A stretch of DNA of 64,000 bases, taken from NCBI GenBank assembly GCA_024690605.1, contig JAILOV010000008.1:56632-120631 (forward strand). The letters are read 5' to 3'. Under the pieces are notes generated by a model. That model saw nothing but the letters and a program-made list of their open reading frames with translations. It did not search any database and was not told where the DNA came from. This DNA is from Lachnospiraceae bacterium (GTDB lineage: Bacteria; Bacillota; Clostridia; Lachnospirales; Lachnospiraceae). Both the position numbers and the translations under genes were made by a program. Shown here piece by piece: positions 23,388 to 32,324 of the stretch. Every line of letters begins with the position of its first letter. The first letter of the stretch is position 1.

Positions 23388-24314
23388 ATGGCAAAAGCAA
23401 AGGATATGGAATTCGAAGTCGGCAACAGCAAGATCAAGCTCGGCGCTTCCGACTATGTCGTCCGCGGCATCGGCTATTTCTTCATTTCGTTCTACGCGCT
23501 GGCCTGTGTCTTCCCGTTCCTGATCATCATCGGGACATCCTTTACCAGCGAGTCCTTCATCCGTGCGCACGGCGTGCAGCTGATCCCGAGGGATTTCACG
23601 ACAAAGGCCTATGAGATGGTCATCGGCAGCGGCAATATCTGGAAATCCTATGGACTCACGATCGTCATGACACTGGTCGGCACGGTCTGCGGACTGCTGA
23701 TCATCGCGATGACGGGCTATGCCCTGCAGAGAAAAGACTTCCCGCTGCGCAACGGCATTTCTTTCTACATCTATTTCACGAGCCTGTTTTCCGCGGGCCT
23801 CGCTCCGTATTATCTGCTGATGACCCAGACCTATAAGCTGCTGGACAGCTATTTTGCGGTGCTCCTGCCGCTCATGATGTCCCCGTGGCTGATCATCCTC
23901 ATGAAGAATTTCATCAAGCAGATCCCGCACGAGATCACGGAGTCCGGCAAGATCGACGGCGCTGGAGACATGACGGTTTTCGTTTATCTGATCCTGCCGA
24001 TGATCAAACCGGCACTGGCGACGATCGGCCTGTTCCTGGCGCTCGGCTACTGGAATGAGTGGTATCAGTCCTCTCTTTTCCTCACCGCCCGCGTATCGGT
24101 CAAGCCGCTCCAGTACACTCTCTATGAGATCGTGAACAAGCTGGACGCGCTGCGCAATTCCGTCGCCGGTCAGTACATCACGCTGACGGACATCCCGGAG
24201 CAGAGTGTGAAAATGGCCAACGCGGTGCTCGCGACCGGACCGATCGTGCTGCTCTATCCGTTCGTGCAGAAGTATTTCATCGGCGGCATTACGGTCGGTG
24301 CGGTCAAGGGCTGA
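23388..24314 (+). CDS. CUT1 sugar ABC permease, YtcP/YesQ type
   Basis: A 308-residue six-helix permease, the MalG-like partner of the preceding gene. The EAA loop reads EITESGKIDGAGDMTVFVYL followed by ILPMIKP; a periplasmic loop rich in aromatic residues follows (LFLALGYWNEWYQSSLFL). AGAGGACAGG precedes the start. It lies 48 bases after the first permease and 87 before the binding-protein gene, from which it is parted by a GC-rich hairpin. Confidence 0.93.
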   Translation: MAKAKDMEFEVGNSKIKLGASDYVVRGIGYFFISFYALACVFPFLIIIGTSFTSESFIRAHGVQLIPRDFTTKAYEMVIGSGNIWKSYGLTIVMTLVGTVCGLLIIAMTGYALQRKDFPLRNGISFYIYFTSLFSAGLAPYYLLMTQTYKLLDSYFAVLLPLMMSPWLIILMKNFIKQIPHEITESGKIDGAGDMTVFVYLILPMIKPALATIGLFLALGYWNEWYQSSLFLTARVSVKPLQYTLYEIVNKLDALRNSVAGQYITLTDIPEQSVKMANAVLATGPIVLLYPFVQKYFIGGITVGAVKG

Positions 24315-24340
24315 CACGGTACTGCGGACAAAGGTAGTTC

Positions 24341-24359
24341 CCTGCGCGTCACGCGCAGG
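24341..24359 (+). repeat. GC-rich intercistronic hairpin
   Basis: CCTGCGCG and CGCGCAGG arms with a three-base loop (24341-24359), between the second permease and the binding-protein gene and without a T run. Such hairpins commonly stabilise mRNA so that the binding protein is made in excess; a partial terminator is the alternative. Confidence 0.6.
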
Positions 24360-24401
24360 AGGGAAATACAAATAACAAACAAGAGAAAGGAAGGGACAAG
24401 C

Positions 24402-26066
24402 ATGAAGAAAAAGTTACTTGCAGTATTCCTGAGTGTGGCAATGACCGCTTCACTCGCGGCCTGCGGTTCCTCCGGCAGTGCACCTGCCGCCGGGAGCGAC
24501 ACGAAGACCGAGACCAAGACCGAGGCAAAGGCCGAGGATAAGGCCGATGACAAAGGCACCGCGGATGCTTCCGGCGTCGACACCTCGGAGCATGTCGTCA
24601 TCTCCTACATGACGACGGGCGATCCGCCGGAAGCCGGTTCCGAGAAGGAGCAGAACCTCAACGACATGCTCGCCAAGCTCAATGCGATCCTTACGGAGAA
24701 GTGCAACGCGGAGCTCGCGATGTACTACATTCCGTGGACCGATTATCTTTCAAACTACAACCTGACGCTTGCGCGTATGGATGGCTCGGTTGACCTGGTC
24801 GGCACGGCTTCCGACTGGCTGGATGCGTGGCCGAATGCCAAGAACGGCGCGTTCCTGGAGCTGTCCGAGGACATGCTCAAGACCTATGCCCCCAAGACCT
24901 GGGAGAGCGTTCCGGCGGATCACTGGGATCTGTGCAAATATGACGGCGAGATCTATCTGATGCCCGAGGACAACTACGCACAGTGGACGAACCACGGCTG
25001 GATCTACCGCCTTGACTGGGCCAAGGAAGCCGGTCTCGCAAACGGTGTGCACAGCTGGGAAGACATGACCACCTATGTCAAGTGGGTCAAGGAGAACAAG
25101 AAGGATCTGAAGAATGTCTGGGATTCGGACGGCACGCAGTATGCGCAGATGGCGAACGGCTGGATCGTGTCTCACTCCGATTTCGTCGCGATCGACGGCA
25201 TCTGCTCCGGTGCACTCTGGGGCGGCAGCAAGTCCGATCTCTACACAATCACGGCTCCTGCGATGACGATGACGGATTCTCTCGTGGAATATGCGAAGAT
25301 GATGAAGGAATGGGATACCGCCGGTGTGTGGCCGACCGACGTGCTCAACAACACCTCCGGTTCCAACCGTGACGAGTTCCGTGTCGGACAGGTCGCCGTC
25401 GAGCAGCACCACACGCAGACCTGGACGGATCTGTGCTCGCACACCCCGGCCAACACGATCTATGTTGATGATCCGAAGGCCGAGACCGGCATCTTCTACT
25501 TCGGCGAAGAAGCAAAGAACATCGTCGCTCTTTCGATCACGCACGGCGCGATGGCAATCTCCGCGGGTTCCAAGAATCCGGAGCGCGCGCTCATGGTCTA
25601 TGACCTCATCCGCAATGATCCGGAGTGCTATGAACTGTTCAACTACGGTATCGAAGGCGTGTCATGGGAAAAGGATGCCAACGGCCTGCGCACGACGCCT
25701 GCGAACTATAACTCCGATACGCAGAACATCAACGGCATGACCAACTACTGGTGGGGCCGCAACGATGATCTTGAGATCAAGGACGCGACGAGAAACTGGG
25801 ATGCGATCGATGCGCTCTATGCCGAATATGACAAGATCAAGATCGACTATCCTTACGGTCAGTTCGTGCCTGAGATCGATGACATCCAGGGCAAGATCGA
25901 CAACTGCAACGAGCAGTACACGAACTACATGAAGCAGATCTCCTTTGGCAAGTACAACGGCACCGCCGAGGATATCGTTGCCGAGATGCAGGCCGCGTTA
26001 AAGACCGCCGGCATCGACGATGTGACGGCTGCCCTGCAGGCACAGTTCAACGAGCTCTACAAGTAA
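24402..26066 (+). CDS. Oligosaccharide-binding lipoprotein of the CUT1 importer
   Basis: A 554-residue exported lipoprotein: signal peptide with lipobox LAAC (Cys21), then a 30-residue Lys/Glu/Asp/Thr linker, then a family-1 extracellular binding protein of the large LipO type (WTDYLSNYNLTLARMDGSVD, SHSDFVAIDGICSGALWGGS). GAAAGGAAGG precedes the start. The size (over 500 residues) matches binding proteins that work with LplB/YtcP permeases on larger oligosaccharides. A strong terminator follows at 26104. The ligand is presumably a galactoside, judging only from neighbours. Confidence 0.92.
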   Translation: MKKKLLAVFLSVAMTASLAACGSSGSAPAAGSDTKTETKTEAKAEDKADDKGTADASGVDTSEHVVISYMTTGDPPEAGSEKEQNLNDMLAKLNAILTEKCNAELAMYYIPWTDYLSNYNLTLARMDGSVDLVGTASDWLDAWPNAKNGAFLELSEDMLKTYAPKTWESVPADHWDLCKYDGEIYLMPEDNYAQWTNHGWIYRLDWAKEAGLANGVHSWEDMTTYVKWVKENKKDLKNVWDSDGTQYAQMANGWIVSHSDFVAIDGICSGALWGGSKSDLYTITAPAMTMTDSLVEYAKMMKEWDTAGVWPTDVLNNTSGSNRDEFRVGQVAVEQHHTQTWTDLCSHTPANTIYVDDPKAETGIFYFGEEAKNIVALSITHGAMAISAGSKNPERALMVYDLIRNDPECYELFNYGIEGVSWEKDANGLRTTPANYNSDTQNINGMTNYWWGRNDDLEIKDATRNWDAIDALYAEYDKIKIDYPYGQFVPEIDDIQGKIDNCNEQYTNYMKQISFGKYNGTAEDIVAEMQAALKTAGIDDVTAALQAQFNELYK

Positions 26067-26103
26067 AGCGGAGCGGATGCGCCTCAGGCGCTGAGAAGGA
26101 AAC

Positions 26104-26144
26104 AAAAGGGCATACGGTTCTGAGGGATCGTATGCCCTTTTTGT
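26104..26144 (+). terminator. Rho-independent terminator after the sugar importer
   Basis: AAAAGGGCATACG (26104-26116) pairs perfectly with CGTATGCCCTTTT (26129-26141), followed by TTG. Confidence 0.92.
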
Positions 26145-26209
26145 GCGAGAGCGCACTGCGACGGAGCGATCCGTTGGCATCATGAAGTGAGAGAAAATGA
26201 GGACAGACG

Positions 26210-28006
26210 ATGGGAACCTTTGAGATCAGGGACGATTTTTATCTGAACGGAGAAAAATTCCGGATCATCTCCGGAGCGATCCACTATTTCCGCACGATGC
26301 CTGCGTGCTGGGAGGACCGGCTGCGGAAACTCGTGCTGCTCGGTGCGAACACGGTGGAGACCTATATCCCCTGGAATCTGCATGAGCCGAAACGCGGGGA
26401 GTATCACTGGGACGGACTCTGTGATATCGAGCGGTTCCTCCGCACAGCGTCCGATCTCGGTCTGTATATCATCCTGCGCCCATCCCCTTATATCTGTGCG
26501 GAATGGGAATTCGGCGGGCTGCCGGCCTGGCTTCTCGCCGGAGACGACCTGCGTCTGCGCACCAGCGAGGGTGCGTTTCTTGAAGAATTTGAACGCTGGT
26601 ACAGCGTGCTGTTGCCGAAACTCGCACCGTACCAGATCAACCGCGGCGGACACGTGATCCTGATGCAGGTCGAAAATGAATACGGCTATTACGCGAATGA
26701 CCCGGATTATCTCCCGGCGATGCGCGATATGATGAGAAAATATGATATCACGGTGCCGTTCATCACCTCGGACGGTCCTTTCCGCGAGAATCTGAACGCC
26801 GGGCGCCTGGAAGGGGCACTTGCCACAGGCAATTTCGGGTCTCACACGGACGAGCGGTTTGCGGTGCTCAAGGACTACACGAAGGGCGGTCCGCTCATGT
26901 GCAGCGAGTTCTGGGTCGGATGGTTCGATCACTGGGGTAACGGCGGCCACATGCGCGGCAACCTCGAAGAGAGCGTGCGGGATCTCGACCGGATGCTCGC
27001 GACCGGCAATGTCAACATCTACATGTTTGAGGGCGGCACGAATTTCGGTTTCATGAACGGATCCAACTACTATGATGAGCTGACGCCGGATGTGACCTCC
27101 TATGATTATGACGCGATCCTCACCGAGGATGGGCGCATCACGGAGAAATTCCGGCGCTACCGCGAGGTGATCGGAAAATACCGGGAGCTTCCCGCCTGGG
27201 AGGAACCGGCGGAGACACCGCGATGCGCCTACGGCGAGATCCCGGTCAGGGAGCGCGTGTCGCTTTATGCGACGCTGGAGAGCCTCAGCGCGCCGACGCG
27301 GGCCGTTCAGCCTTTGCCCATGGAAAAACTGGGACAGAACTACGGCTATATCCTGTACCGGACGACGCTGGACACGGAGGAGAGTCTGGAAAAGATCCGG
27401 CTCTGGGGCGCGGGTGACCGGGCCAATATCCTGCTTGCGGAGGAGTCACTCGCCGTTCTCTATGACAGAGAGCTGGAAAGTGAGCTGGAGATCCCGGCTG
27501 ACCGGATGAGCGAGGGACAGCGCGCGGCGTTTGTCACGGACGGCGCACGGGAGAGAGGAAGAGGCCCCCGCCTGGACATTCTGATGGAGAACATGGGACG
27601 CGTCAATTTCGGGCCCCGGATGGAGGACCAGCGAAAGGGCATCGGCCGTTGCGTGCAGCTGAACGGGCACATGCACTGCGGCTGGGAGATATGGCCGCTC
27701 CCGCTTGAGGACATATCAGCCGTCCGTTTCGACGGGGCGTATCGGGAGGGGGTGCCTGCCTTCTACCGGTTCACCTTTGACGCGGACCGGACCGCGGACA
27801 CCTGGCTGGATTTCACCGGATGGGGCAAGGGGTGCGCGTTTGTGAACGGATTCAACATCGGCCGTTTCTGGGAGATCGGACCGCAGAAGCGGCTGTATAT
27901 CCCGGCGCCGCTCTTAAAGACCGGGGAAAACGAGATCATTCTTTTCGAGACGGACGGACGGGCAGCGGATCATATCACACTCCGCGACGAGCCGGATCTG
28001 GGATAA
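26210..28006 (+). CDS. Beta-galactosidase, glycoside hydrolase family 35
   Basis: A 598-residue cytoplasmic enzyme. The N-terminal barrel opens with FRIISGAIHYFRTMPACWED and carries the family signature PSPYICAEWEFGGLPAWLL; acid/base Glu157 (QVENEYGYY) and nucleophile Glu233 (CSEFWVGW). Two beta-sandwich domains follow, ending with the family tail GFNIGRFWEIGPQKRLYIPA. It hydrolyses terminal beta-galactosides. It stands alone after a terminator; the ribosome site (TGAGGACA) is modest and no clear promoter was found in the 65-base gap, so read-through from the importer operon may contribute. Confidence 0.95.
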   Translation: MGTFEIRDDFYLNGEKFRIISGAIHYFRTMPACWEDRLRKLVLLGANTVETYIPWNLHEPKRGEYHWDGLCDIERFLRTASDLGLYIILRPSPYICAEWEFGGLPAWLLAGDDLRLRTSEGAFLEEFERWYSVLLPKLAPYQINRGGHVILMQVENEYGYYANDPDYLPAMRDMMRKYDITVPFITSDGPFRENLNAGRLEGALATGNFGSHTDERFAVLKDYTKGGPLMCSEFWVGWFDHWGNGGHMRGNLEESVRDLDRMLATGNVNIYMFEGGTNFGFMNGSNYYDELTPDVTSYDYDAILTEDGRITEKFRRYREVIGKYRELPAWEEPAETPRCAYGEIPVRERVSLYATLESLSAPTRAVQPLPMEKLGQNYGYILYRTTLDTEESLEKIRLWGAGDRANILLAEESLAVLYDRELESELEIPADRMSEGQRAAFVTDGARERGRGPRLDILMENMGRVNFGPRMEDQRKGIGRCVQLNGHMHCGWEIWPLPLEDISAVRFDGAYREGVPAFYRFTFDADRTADTWLDFTGWGKGCAFVNGFNIGRFWEIGPQKRLYIPAPLLKTGENEIILFETDGRAADHITLRDEPDLG

Positions 28007-28015
28007 AAATGTCTG

Positions 28016-28044
28016 TTTCATGACTGCCGTTTTTGTGGTACAAT
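28016..28044 (+). promoter_or_regulatory. Promoter giving a probably leaderless mRNA for the GGDEF gene
   Basis: TTTCAT (28016-28021), 17-base spacer, TACAAT (28039-28044). ATG begins at 28052, seven bases after the -10, with no ribosome-binding site between. Confidence 0.55.
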
Positions 28045-28051
28045 ACTCCAC

Positions 28052-29662
28052 ATGACTGAACAGAACGGACAGGAAAAACAGACAAACAAAAACCCCGAAA
28101 GCAGGCTGCGACGCTTCTATATCATTCCCGTTGTGATCACGGTGGTCACGGCGATAGCCTTTGTCTTTCTGTATATGGCGACCGTGCGCCGGGTCCAGTA
28201 TATCTACACCAATCAGACCTATCAGAATATGGCCTCTCTGAAAAAGATCGTGGTCAGTCAGACGGTCAGGGAGCTTGTCACGGAGATCCGGCAGATGCAT
28301 GCTCTGCGCATGCGCGATGCCGAGGGCATGGTTCACGGGCTCAAACCCGCGGTGCGCGAGGAACTGCGACTCGTCGCCGGTATGGAGCACATGGTGACCG
28401 ACACGGAGCGCATGAAACGCATGCGCAACTACTTCGCGGATAATGAGGGACTCTCCCGGATCACCTGCCTGGTCTACAACACCAGGAGCGGAGAGATCCT
28501 GCTGGATGACAAGGGACTGGCCGTCGAGGCGGCTGTCTGGTCTGCGGATATCACGGATGCCTTTGCGGTCTCCGAAACGGTCACGGCCGGCGGACTCACG
28601 ATCGTCTATGGGGTCACCGAAACCGCCTTCGACCAGGAAATGCTGACGATCTTTTCGGAGCGTCTGGATGACGACCCCGGCGAGTCGGGGACGAAATTCT
28701 GGATCGATAAGATCGCGGTCCTGGACAACGGTAAGACCAGTGCCGTGCGCGTGCTCGACCCGCAGAATCCCGGAAAAACCGGCATGGACTTAAACGGCGG
28801 CGGCACGGGGAAGGGACCCGACCGCTTTGCCACGGACGGTCTGCTGGAGATAGCTGACGGCGAACAGCTGTTTAAGACGGATAACGCGGAGTGGCAGGAC
28901 GATGACGGGCACACGGTCAGCGCACAGACGATGACCTGCGCGCAGTTTTACGCACCGTATCAGTGGGCGGTCTGCGGCGCGTTCCGCCTGGATGAGATCG
29001 GCCTTACCGCATCGAGGACGCAGGAGGAGGCGAGACAGCGGACGATCCGCCTCGGCGCCGAGATGGCGATCGGATTTGCCGTGATCGTGGCGCTCGCGGT
29101 CCTGCTGATCATCCGGAACAACACGAACTATTTCCACATCCGGCAGAAAAAGCTCAAGGATCAGGTGGAACGGGACGCTCTCACCGGCGCGAACACCAGA
29201 GGCTACGGGACACAGATCCTGGAGGCGGATTTCAAGCGGTTCCGTGACAGGGGCGCCGCCTCACCGGCGATCATGGTGCTGGATGTCGACAAATTCAAGA
29301 GCATCAATGACACCTACGGCCATGACAGCGGTGACGAGGCGTTGAAGCGCGTGGTCCGCGCGGCGCAGAAGGTCGGGCGTGGCAGGGATCATGTGATCCG
29401 CTGGGGCGGTGATGAGTTCATCGCCGTGTTCTACAAGCTGGAGCACGCGCGGTGCGAAGCGATGGCCAACAAGCTTCGCAGAGCGGTCGGCGACACACAG
29501 ATCGAGTTTGGCGGAAAGAGATTTCAGGTCACGATCTCCGTCGGCGTGACCTGGTTCAAGTTCGGCGATGAGAGCTTCGCGGACGCATTGAAACGCGCGG
29601 ACGAAGCGCTTTACGAATCCAAGGAACAGGGCAGGAACCGCGTGTGCATCGCGGAGATCTAG
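28052..29662 (+). CDS. Membrane-bound sensor diguanylate cyclase
   Basis: A 536-residue protein: cytoplasmic start, helix at about 25-45, a 280-residue extracellular sensor region (Cache-like judging from length and position), second helix at about 335-355, then a GGDEF domain (IRWGGDEFIAVF). Five residues before GGDEF stands RGRD, the RxxD inhibitory site, so product feedback is expected; the active-site residues are intact. The product is cyclic di-GMP. The gene begins only seven bases after a TACAAT box, so its mRNA is probably leaderless. The signal sensed is unknown. Confidence 0.9.
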   Translation: MTEQNGQEKQTNKNPESRLRRFYIIPVVITVVTAIAFVFLYMATVRRVQYIYTNQTYQNMASLKKIVVSQTVRELVTEIRQMHALRMRDAEGMVHGLKPAVREELRLVAGMEHMVTDTERMKRMRNYFADNEGLSRITCLVYNTRSGEILLDDKGLAVEAAVWSADITDAFAVSETVTAGGLTIVYGVTETAFDQEMLTIFSERLDDDPGESGTKFWIDKIAVLDNGKTSAVRVLDPQNPGKTGMDLNGGGTGKGPDRFATDGLLEIADGEQLFKTDNAEWQDDDGHTVSAQTMTCAQFYAPYQWAVCGAFRLDEIGLTASRTQEEARQRTIRLGAEMAIGFAVIVALAVLLIIRNNTNYFHIRQKKLKDQVERDALTGANTRGYGTQILEADFKRFRDRGAASPAIMVLDVDKFKSINDTYGHDSGDEALKRVVRAAQKVGRGRDHVIRWGGDEFIAVFYKLEHARCEAMANKLRRAVGDTQIEFGGKRFQVTISVGVTWFKFGDESFADALKRADEALYESKEQGRNRVCIAEI

Positions 29663-29674
29663 AGGAGATCATCC

Positions 29675-30280
29675 ATGGCGACCATTCATTCCGTTGAGCA
29701 GCTCTCGGGAAACAGATTCGTCAATCTGTTTTCGGTAAAGGGCGAGAACAGCAAAGGGCATCACAGCAACTATTTTGTCGCGTCCCGGGCCAAAACGATC
29801 GAGGAACTGGAGATCAAAAGGGGGGAGACCCGCGCGGACGGCGTCGCCATCTACGCTCTTTACGGGGAAAAGCACGACCGTGTTGTGCTGGTCAGGCAGT
29901 GGCGCTATCCGATCGGTACCTGGGTCTATGAGTTCCCCGCGGGGCTGTGTGAGCCCGGGGAGAACTACCGGGATACCGCGATCCGCGAGCTGCATGAGGA
30001 AACGGGACTCATCTTCACGCCGCTCGATGTCGATCCGATGTATGAGAAGCCCCGTTACACGACGGTGGGCATGACGGATGAGGCGACGGCCATTGTCTAT
30101 GGCTATGCCTCGGGCGAGCTGAGCGACCGCTTTGAGGAGTCGAGCGAGGAGATCGAGGCGGTGATCGCGGACAGAGACGAGGTACGAAGGATCCTGCAGC
30201 ACGAACGGATGGCACAGCAGTGCGCGTTCCAACTGACACATTTTCTCAGTGACGAGGATCCGTTCGGATTTCTCAAGTGA
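29675..30280 (+). CDS. NUDIX hydrolase, ADP-ribose pyrophosphatase-like
   Basis: A 201-residue enzyme with an intact Nudix box (GLCEPGENYRDTAIRELHEE, then TGL; residues 89-111) and the upstream strand PIGTWVYEFPAG typical of the ADP-sugar pyrophosphatase group. It splits nucleoside diphosphates linked to another group, most probably ADP-ribose. It starts 12 bases after the GGDEF stop with GAGGAG in front, so both may share a transcript. The C-terminal tail (LTHFLSDEDPFGFLK) is unremarkable. Substrate assignment is by subfamily likeness only. Confidence 0.88.
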   Translation: MATIHSVEQLSGNRFVNLFSVKGENSKGHHSNYFVASRAKTIEELEIKRGETRADGVAIYALYGEKHDRVVLVRQWRYPIGTWVYEFPAGLCEPGENYRDTAIRELHEETGLIFTPLDVDPMYEKPRYTTVGMTDEATAIVYGYASGELSDRFEESSEEIEAVIADRDEVRRILQHERMAQQCAFQLTHFLSDEDPFGFLK

Positions 30281-30341
30281 GGGGAAACGCCGGCTGCGCA
30301 GTTGACAGATCGGTTTTATCGCCGGGATCATGATCTATCGG

Positions 30342-30359
30342 AATGATCGGGCGATCATT
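30342..30359. promoter_or_regulatory. Perfect palindrome before the ACT-domain gene
   Basis: AATGATCG and CGATCATT around GG, ending 17 bases before the start codon. It could be an operator or a small RNA hairpin at the ribosome site. A TTGACA stands at 30302 but without a clear -10. Confidence 0.45.
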
Positions 30360-30376
30360 GGGGGGAGGAAAGAGAA

Positions 30377-30781
30377 ATGCTGAAACAGGTTTCGGTCTAC
30401 GCGGAGAACAAGAAGGGCTGCTTTCGTGATATCACGGGACAGCTTACGGATAACGGGATCAACATCCTGGGTTCCGTCACCAACGACAGTGCGGAATACG
30501 GTATCGTGCGCCTGGTGGTGTCCGATCCGGAAAAAGCGCGGGATGTGCTGATCGAAGCGGGTTATCTGTGCAGGCTCACACCGGTGCTGGGCATCGAGCT
30601 CGCGGATGAGGTGGGTTCCCTGAATCGTCTGCTGACGGAACTGGTCGAGAGCAATATCAATGTCGACTATCTGTATCTGTCCTACAACCGCGGCTCGGGT
30701 ATGCCGATCATGGTGCTGCACACGGCGGACACGGCGCAGGTGGAGAATATCCTGGTCTCGAAGGGGTACCGGGCCATATAA
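30377..30781 (+). CDS. Tandem ACT-domain protein
   Basis: A 134-residue protein made of two ACT domains: residues 1-65 (LKQVSVYAENKKGCFRDITG, with the GCFRDIT loop that binds ligands in relatives) and residues 70-134 (LGIELADEVGSLNRLLTELV). ACT pairs bind amino acids and act as regulators. This stand-alone form is common in Clostridia and its partner is not known. GGGGAGG precedes the start. A short palindrome lies in the upstream region. No enzyme domain is attached. Confidence 0.88.
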   Translation: MLKQVSVYAENKKGCFRDITGQLTDNGINILGSVTNDSAEYGIVRLVVSDPEKARDVLIEAGYLCRLTPVLGIELADEVGSLNRLLTELVESNINVDYLYLSYNRGSGMPIMVLHTADTAQVENILVSKGYRAI

Positions 30782-30789
30782 AAATATGC

Positions 30790-30818
30790 TTGCATCCGTC
30801 GGATGCCTGTGCTAAAAT
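30790..30818 (+). promoter_or_regulatory. Promoter of tRNA-Gln
   Basis: TTGCAT (30790-30795), 17-base spacer, TAAAAT (30813-30818); the tRNA begins 30 bases further on. Confidence 0.7.
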
Positions 30819-30847
30819 ATCTTTTGCTGACGCGAAGCGTCGGGTAA

Positions 30848-30920
30848 TGGGCTATCGCCAAGCGGTAAGGCAACGGACTCTGACTCCGTCATTTCGCAGG
30901 TTCGAATCCTGCTAGCCCAG
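30848..30920 (+). tRNA. tRNA-Gln (anticodon CTG)
   Basis: Full cloverleaf of 73 bases: acceptor TGGGCTA/TAGCCCA, D arm, anticodon arm CGGACTCTGACTCCG with CTG at the centre, T arm GCAGG-TTCGAAT-CCTGC, discriminator G. The unpaired-start U1-A72 pair is typical of tRNA-Gln. CCA is not encoded. A terminator follows directly. Confidence 0.96.
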
Positions 30921-30922
30921 TG

Positions 30923-30959
30923 AGGATCCTTCAGAGCATTTCTGGAGGATCCTGTTTTT
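30923..30959 (+). terminator. Terminator after tRNA-Gln
   Basis: AGGATCCTTCAGA (30923-30935) pairs with TCTGGAGGATCCT (30941-30953) with one G-U pair, followed by GTTTTT. Confidence 0.85.
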
Positions 30960-30999
30960 GTTTACGGAGTTGCGGGGGACAATCGGGGGGACAGATCGG

Positions 31000-32232
31000 A
31001 TGATGAATGCGGACAGACTGATCCTGGAATTTGCCCAAAAGGGGCTCGGCGAGATCATGATCACGGATCAGGCGGGCAGGGTGCTTTATCGGAACGGCTG
31101 CCTTGCCTTTGATGAGGAGGACTGGCAGCACTGGCTGGATGTCTATTTAGGCAGAGAGCAGATCACGGGGAAGATGGAGTGGGAGATCTCCGACGCGGCG
31201 ACCGAGCGGATGTACCGCGTGCATTCCGCCCCTGTCGAGCAGGATGGGGAACAGCTGGTGATCCACCATCTCTATGATGTAAGCGAGGACTATGATCTGA
31301 TCCGGGATCTATCCGCCTATTCCAGGGAACGTCAGCAACTGGCGAACTTCCAGCGGGCGCTGATGGAAAGCATGGCGGAGGGCGATGTTGCCGCCTGTCT
31401 GCCGTTACTCTTGCGGTATATGGAGATCGAAGAGGCTGTACTCTGCGTTGACCGCGGCGATATCGTGGAAAGCTGGCAGATGCGGAAGGGGGACAGCACG
31501 GTCTACAGGAGACGGGAAGCGCAGTCGGAACAGTTCCGCACGGTGCGGGAGGGGCATGTGCTCTCCCGGACGGCGGTTCCCATGGATTATCTCTGTTACA
31601 TGAATGAGAGCACGATCAGCGGTCAGCGGTTTGCGCTGTTCCTGCCCGGTAATGTCGATGAGGGACCCGACACCAACACCTTTCCCATGCAATACAGTGT
31701 GAGCAGACTGTTTATAGAAAACATGCTGCTGCGCGAGAAGATCGTCTACGAGAGCGAGCACGATCCGCTCACCGGGATCTACAATAAGGGCAAGTATCTG
31801 TCCATGATGGGGGAAGTTTTCCCGCACTGCGAGCGGATCGCCGTGTTTAACATGGATGTGAACTATTTGAAGCACCTGAATGATACGCAGGGACATGAGA
31901 TGGGCGATAAGCTCCTGATCCGGGCCGGCAACAGTCTGATCCCGCTGGAACGGGAAAATGTGGCGGCTTTTCGCATGGGCGGCGACGAATTCATGCTCGT
32001 GGCCTGGGATGTGAGCGAGGAGGAGGCCCGTGCGCTGAAAAAGCAGTGGGAGGAACAACTCGAGACACTAAACCGTGCGGATGACAGTTTTTGCTGCGTG
32101 ATCGCCTGCGGCATGGCCTACGGTGGCTCCGGTCACGATCTGCAGGCGCTCCTGAAAGAGGCGGACGAGCGGATGTATCAGGACAAAGCCGCGATCAAGC
32201 GGGCAAACGGTGATGATCCCGACGCGCGTTAA
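31000..32232 (+). CDS. Cytoplasmic PAS/GAF-like diguanylate cyclase
   Basis: A 410-residue soluble protein. ATG 31000 is chosen because GGGGGG lies eight to nine bases upstream; an upstream in-frame TTG falls inside the terminator. Residues 10-110 look like a PAS domain (GLGEIMITDQAGRVLYRNGC), residues 125-260 like a GAF-type domain, and the C-terminus is a GGDEF domain (FRMGGDEFMLVAW) with intact catalytic residues but no RxxD feedback site. It makes cyclic di-GMP. It is third of three GGDEF proteins in the window, each with a different input domain. A strong two-way terminator follows. Confidence 0.9.
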   Translation: MMNADRLILEFAQKGLGEIMITDQAGRVLYRNGCLAFDEEDWQHWLDVYLGREQITGKMEWEISDAATERMYRVHSAPVEQDGEQLVIHHLYDVSEDYDLIRDLSAYSRERQQLANFQRALMESMAEGDVAACLPLLLRYMEIEEAVLCVDRGDIVESWQMRKGDSTVYRRREAQSEQFRTVREGHVLSRTAVPMDYLCYMNESTISGQRFALFLPGNVDEGPDTNTFPMQYSVSRLFIENMLLREKIVYESEHDPLTGIYNKGKYLSMMGEVFPHCERIAVFNMDVNYLKHLNDTQGHEMGDKLLIRAGNSLIPLERENVAAFRMGGDEFMLVAWDVSEEEARALKKQWEEQLETLNRADDSFCCVIACGMAYGGSGHDLQALLKEADERMYQDKAAIKRANGDDPDAR

Positions 32233-32269
32233 GCGGCGGACGGATCGTTCCGCAGACATCATACGAACG

Positions 32270-32298
32270 AAAAGGCTTCCCTTCATGGGAAGCCTTTT
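32270..32298. terminator. Bidirectional terminator between GGDEF gene and upp
   Basis: AAAAGGCTTCCC and GGGAAGCCTTTT, perfect 12-base arms with a 5-base loop; A and T runs serve both strands. Confidence 0.92.
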
Positions 32299-32324
32299 AT
32301 AGTTGCTACAGGGGATCTTCGCGG

